DNA of 64,000 nt, from NCBI RefSeq assembly GCF_011250515.1, contig NZ_JAANOP010000001.1, positions 620,001 to 684,000 on the forward strand, read 5' to 3'. The notes under the pieces were generated by a model. That model saw only the letters and a program-made list of their open reading frames with translations, was not told the DNA's origin and did not search any database. The DNA comes from Aquirufa ecclesiirivi. GTDB taxonomy: Bacteria > Bacteroidota > Bacteroidia > Cytophagales > Spirosomataceae. Positions 62,291 to 64,000 of the stretch are shown here, piece after piece. Within the stretch, counting starts at the first letter, position 1; every line of letters starts with the position of its first letter. The translations under genes and the position numbers were made by a program.

Positions 62291-62337
62291 GTTTTACTAA
62301 ACTACTTGGTGATTATTTCAACCAAACTAGTGATGCA

Positions 62338-63264
62338 TTATATATTCATCAATGATTCTCTTCTTCTCATTTTTCCTGCTGGTATTCCGAACATCATTTT
62401 GAAACGACGGCAGAAATAAGCCGTGTCTTTGTAGCCCACTTCGGAACCAATGGCACGAATCGACTTCTTCGTAGTTCTCAACAAGCCTACAGCAGCTTCC
62501 ATGCGTTGGTATTCAATATAATCCTGAGGATTGATTCCTGTCAGCATTTTGAAATACTGACCGACATAGTCCTCAGAAACGTTTGCCACATTGGCTAATA
62601 CTTTATTCGAAAGATCGCCACCCAAATTATCCTTGATATAAGCAAAAATGTCTATTAAGCGTGGGTCCTTGAAATAGGTACTGTTGGTAGCTAATTGCTC
62701 GACAAATAAACGGTTACGGATGATGTAACGAATGACTTCAATAACGATTTCTTCCGTCTTAATTTTGATGATGCGCCCTTTGCCAATCTCTTCTGACATA
62801 TCTTCCAACAAGATTTCCTTGATGGATTGAGCCAAGTTATCATCTTTCTTTATTAAAAATGGAGGAATATCTAAGGAAGTAAAGAAGTTGACCGAGTCAA
62901 ATACCTTAGCTTCGAAAGCCACCATACCAAAAGAATTGTCTGATTTACCGATGGTATTAGGATCCATGTTCTGATCAAAATACAATTCGCGGTGCGTCAT
63001 GAATTCTTCATTATTAACCGCTTTCGGTTTTTCTGAATTACCGTAAGTCACGCTCACCATTTTCCCACCTGGGATAAAGAGCATGTCTCCCTCTTCTACT
63101 GGAGTGTCTTCTTCCCCAAATGAAACCTCCCCTTTGTACAAAATCAAGAGCGAGTTTTCTACATCATAATAATTTTTGATGCGGATTGGTTGTAATATTC
63201 TAATGTTTCTAGCCTTAATGAATTTAACACCAAGGGATTCGATAATTTTGTTATAATCTTCCAT
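62338..63264 (-). CDS. AraC-family transcriptional regulator
   Basis: The 308-residue protein has an N-terminal cupin-like part (LLILYKGEVSFGEEDTPVEE, GDMLFIPGGKMVSVTYG) and a C-terminal AraC-type double helix-turn-helix about residues 205-300. The first helix-turn-helix is LSNKVLANVANVSEDYVGQY and the second RAIGSEVGYKDTAYFCRRFK, followed by MMFGIPAGKMR. The ligand is unknown; similar Bacteroidota proteins often regulate metabolic or surface genes. It has a strong promoter of its own. The next gene, mreB, is divergent across 315 bases, so control of mreB cannot be excluded. Confidence 0.92.
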   Translation of the reverse strand: MEDYNKIIESLGVKFIKARNIRILQPIRIKNYYDVENSLLILYKGEVSFGEEDTPVEEGDMLFIPGGKMVSVTYGNSEKPKAVNNEEFMTHRELYFDQNMDPNTIGKSDNSFGMVAFEAKVFDSVNFFTSLDIPPFLIKKDDNLAQSIKEILLEDMSEEIGKGRIIKIKTEEIVIEVIRYIIRNRLFVEQLATNSTYFKDPRLIDIFAYIKDNLGGDLSNKVLANVANVSEDYVGQYFKMLTGINPQDYIEYQRMEAAVGLLRTTKKSIRAIGSEVGYKDTAYFCRRFKMMFGIPAGKMRRRESLMNI

Positions 63265-63314
63265 TTTTTTGCTCGTTTACAAACATTCAGAACATTTGTA
63301 GGATTAAACTTGGA

Positions 63315-63345
63315 CAAAACTAATAAAACAGATAATAATTCCAAA
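63315..63345 (-). promoter_or_regulatory. Promoter of the AraC-family gene
   Basis: On the minus strand TTTG (63342-63345) is followed by exactly 19 bases and TAGTTTTG (63315-63322). This is a textbook Bacteroidota promoter (TTTG-N19-TAnnTTTG). Transcription would start near 63308 and give a leader of about 44 bases. Confidence 0.75.
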
Positions 63346-63519
63346 TTATTTAATCCAATTTTTTCCTTAAATTGGCAAATAAATTATTGTAATAAACCTA
63401 TAATTGGTAGCTTTTGGGAAGGAATGTATTTAATGCGTAGTTTATATTGACTTTTATAATTATTTCGAGGATATTCCATTTTTTGGTTTAATTTAAATAA
63501 TTAGCTCGTTTTTTATTGG

Positions 63520-63527
63520 TAAATTTG
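63520..63527 (+). promoter_or_regulatory. Candidate -7 box (TAAATTTG) for mreB
   Basis: TAAATTTG fits TAnnTTTG and lies 52 bases before the mreB ATG. No TTTG is found at the expected -33 distance, so this remains a weak call. Confidence 0.3.
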
Positions 63528-63579
63528 TTTTTTAGCTTTAGTTCAGCCACGTGACTGGAATATTTTTCAGCAATCAATT

Positions 63580-64000
63580 ATGGGAATTTTTAATTTTCTA
63601 ACCAAGGATATTGCCATCGATTTAGGAACGGCCAATACCCTGATTATTCACAAAAATCAAGTGGTGGTAGATGAGCCATCCATCATTGCGTTGGATCGAA
63701 CAACCAACAAAGTGTTAGCTGTTGGTAGACAAGCCATGATGATGCATGAAAAGACCAACGATAACATCAAAACCATTCGTCCATTGAAAGATGGGGTTAT
63801 TGCAGACTTTACTGCAGCCGAATTAATGATGCGGGGCTTGATCAAAATGATGGATAAAGGAAATTCATTTTTCTCGCCTGCTTTACGTATGGTTATTTGC
63901 ATTCCTTCCGGAATAACGGAGGTAGAAAAAAGAGCGGTAAAAGATTCGGCAGAGCATGCCGGTGCACGTGAAGTATACATGGTTCATGAGCCGATTGCAG
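63580..64000 (+). CDS. mreB: Rod shape-determining protein MreB, 5' part
   Basis: The first 140 codons of mreB are present and run off the end of the window. MreB is an actin-like ATPase that guides cell-wall synthesis along the rod and acts under the inner membrane. MGIFNFLTKDIAIDLGTANT is the phosphate-1 loop; IIALDRTTNKVLAVGRQAMM and TIRPLKDGVIADFTAAELMM follow, and MVICIPSGITEVEKRAVKDS matches the family. ATG at 63580 gives the standard N-terminus, including a short amphipathic start. mreC, mreD and other shape genes would be expected just beyond the end. Confidence 0.96.
   Translation, partial: MGIFNFLTKDIAIDLGTANTLIIHKNQVVVDEPSIIALDRTTNKVLAVGRQAMMMHEKTNDNIKTIRPLKDGVIADFTAAELMMRGLIKMMDKGNSFFSPALRMVICIPSGITEVEKRAVKDSAEHAGAREVYMVHEPIA

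Larger units (their letters stand above)
63265..63579. other. Divergent intergenic region between the AraC gene and mreB
   Basis: These 315 AT-rich bases contain no gene I can support. The only clear signal is the AraC-gene promoter at 63315-63345. A TAAATTTG -7 candidate for mreB lies at 63520-63527. I see no hairpin with a U-run, no direct repeat and no conserved RNA element. Confidence 0.7.

Noticed and set aside
1-64000. Prophage, integrative element or insertion sequence
   Set aside because: No integrase, transposase, phage structural gene, terminal repeat or attachment repeat was found.
1-64000. Shine-Dalgarno sequences as start-codon evidence
   Set aside because: Convincing GGAGG sites before starts are missing, as usual in Bacteroidota, so starts were chosen by family N-termini, signal peptides and promoter positions.

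Overview
The window looks like chromosomal DNA of a Bacteroidota bacterium, most likely a member of the Cytophagales. The reasons are a GldH gliding lipoprotein next to a RicT/PSP1 gene, a PorE-like protein and a secreted protease with a type IX secretion (T9SS) C-terminal domain, a DUF4293 gene, the Bacteroidota form of LptD, promoters of the TTTG-N18/19-TAnnTTTG type, and an almost complete lack of Shine-Dalgarno sequences. DNA is AT-rich and dense with genes. I see no tRNA, rRNA, insertion sequence, prophage or CRISPR array.

1-7.7 kb holds the end of the spc operon and the alpha operon on the + strand: rplF (3' end), rplR, rpsE, rpmD, rplO, secY, map, infA, rpmJ, rpsM, rpsK, rpsD, rpoA, rplQ, closed by a strong terminator. 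Several spacers between these genes contain small hairpins. 7.7-13.9 kb: carA, a conserved protein of unknown function, a BadF-type sugar kinase with a small cytochrome b5-like protein, a lipoprotein, thiL and a WbqC-like protein. 13.9-22.7 kb is mainly cell envelope: a CapD/WbpM-type sugar-nucleotide dehydratase, a PAP2-related membrane protein, lipoprotein MsrA, LptD, a cell-wall amidase, an MCE/MlaD protein, then prmA.

22.8-27.9 kb: a SNF2 helicase, then a divergent mntR-like/mntH pair with a perfect palindrome in front of a good promoter. 27.9-40.2 kb is one long minus-strand cluster, transcribed in the order recQ, purD, ricT, gldH, lrp-type regulator, RND adaptor, a family 9 glycosyltransferase, RND pump, ribD. 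Many of these genes are only a few bases apart or overlap.

40.3-51.4 kb: kdsD (Kdo synthesis), DUF4293, a carotenoid desaturase, aspS, beta-carbonic anhydrase with a SulP transporter (probable bicarbonate uptake), two coupled exported proteins of unknown function, GDP-fucose synthase, a methyltransferase and a YhdH-type oxidoreductase. 51.4-64 kb: T9SS-exported subtilisin, rnhB, a beta-barrel protein, pyrC with a PorE-like protein, an RluB-type pseudouridine synthase with a long repeat-built disordered N-terminus, an AraC regulator with a textbook Bacteroidota promoter, and the 5' part of mreB.

Most of the window is housekeeping. The signals I find most worth a second look are the 138-bp coding repeats in the pseudouridine synthase, six convergent gene pairs that overlap at their stop codons, the mntR/mntH operator, the glycosyltransferase inserted into the RND operon, and the TAATG-coupled exported pair at 47.3-48.6 kb. 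I found no clear candidate for a wholly new multi-gene system.
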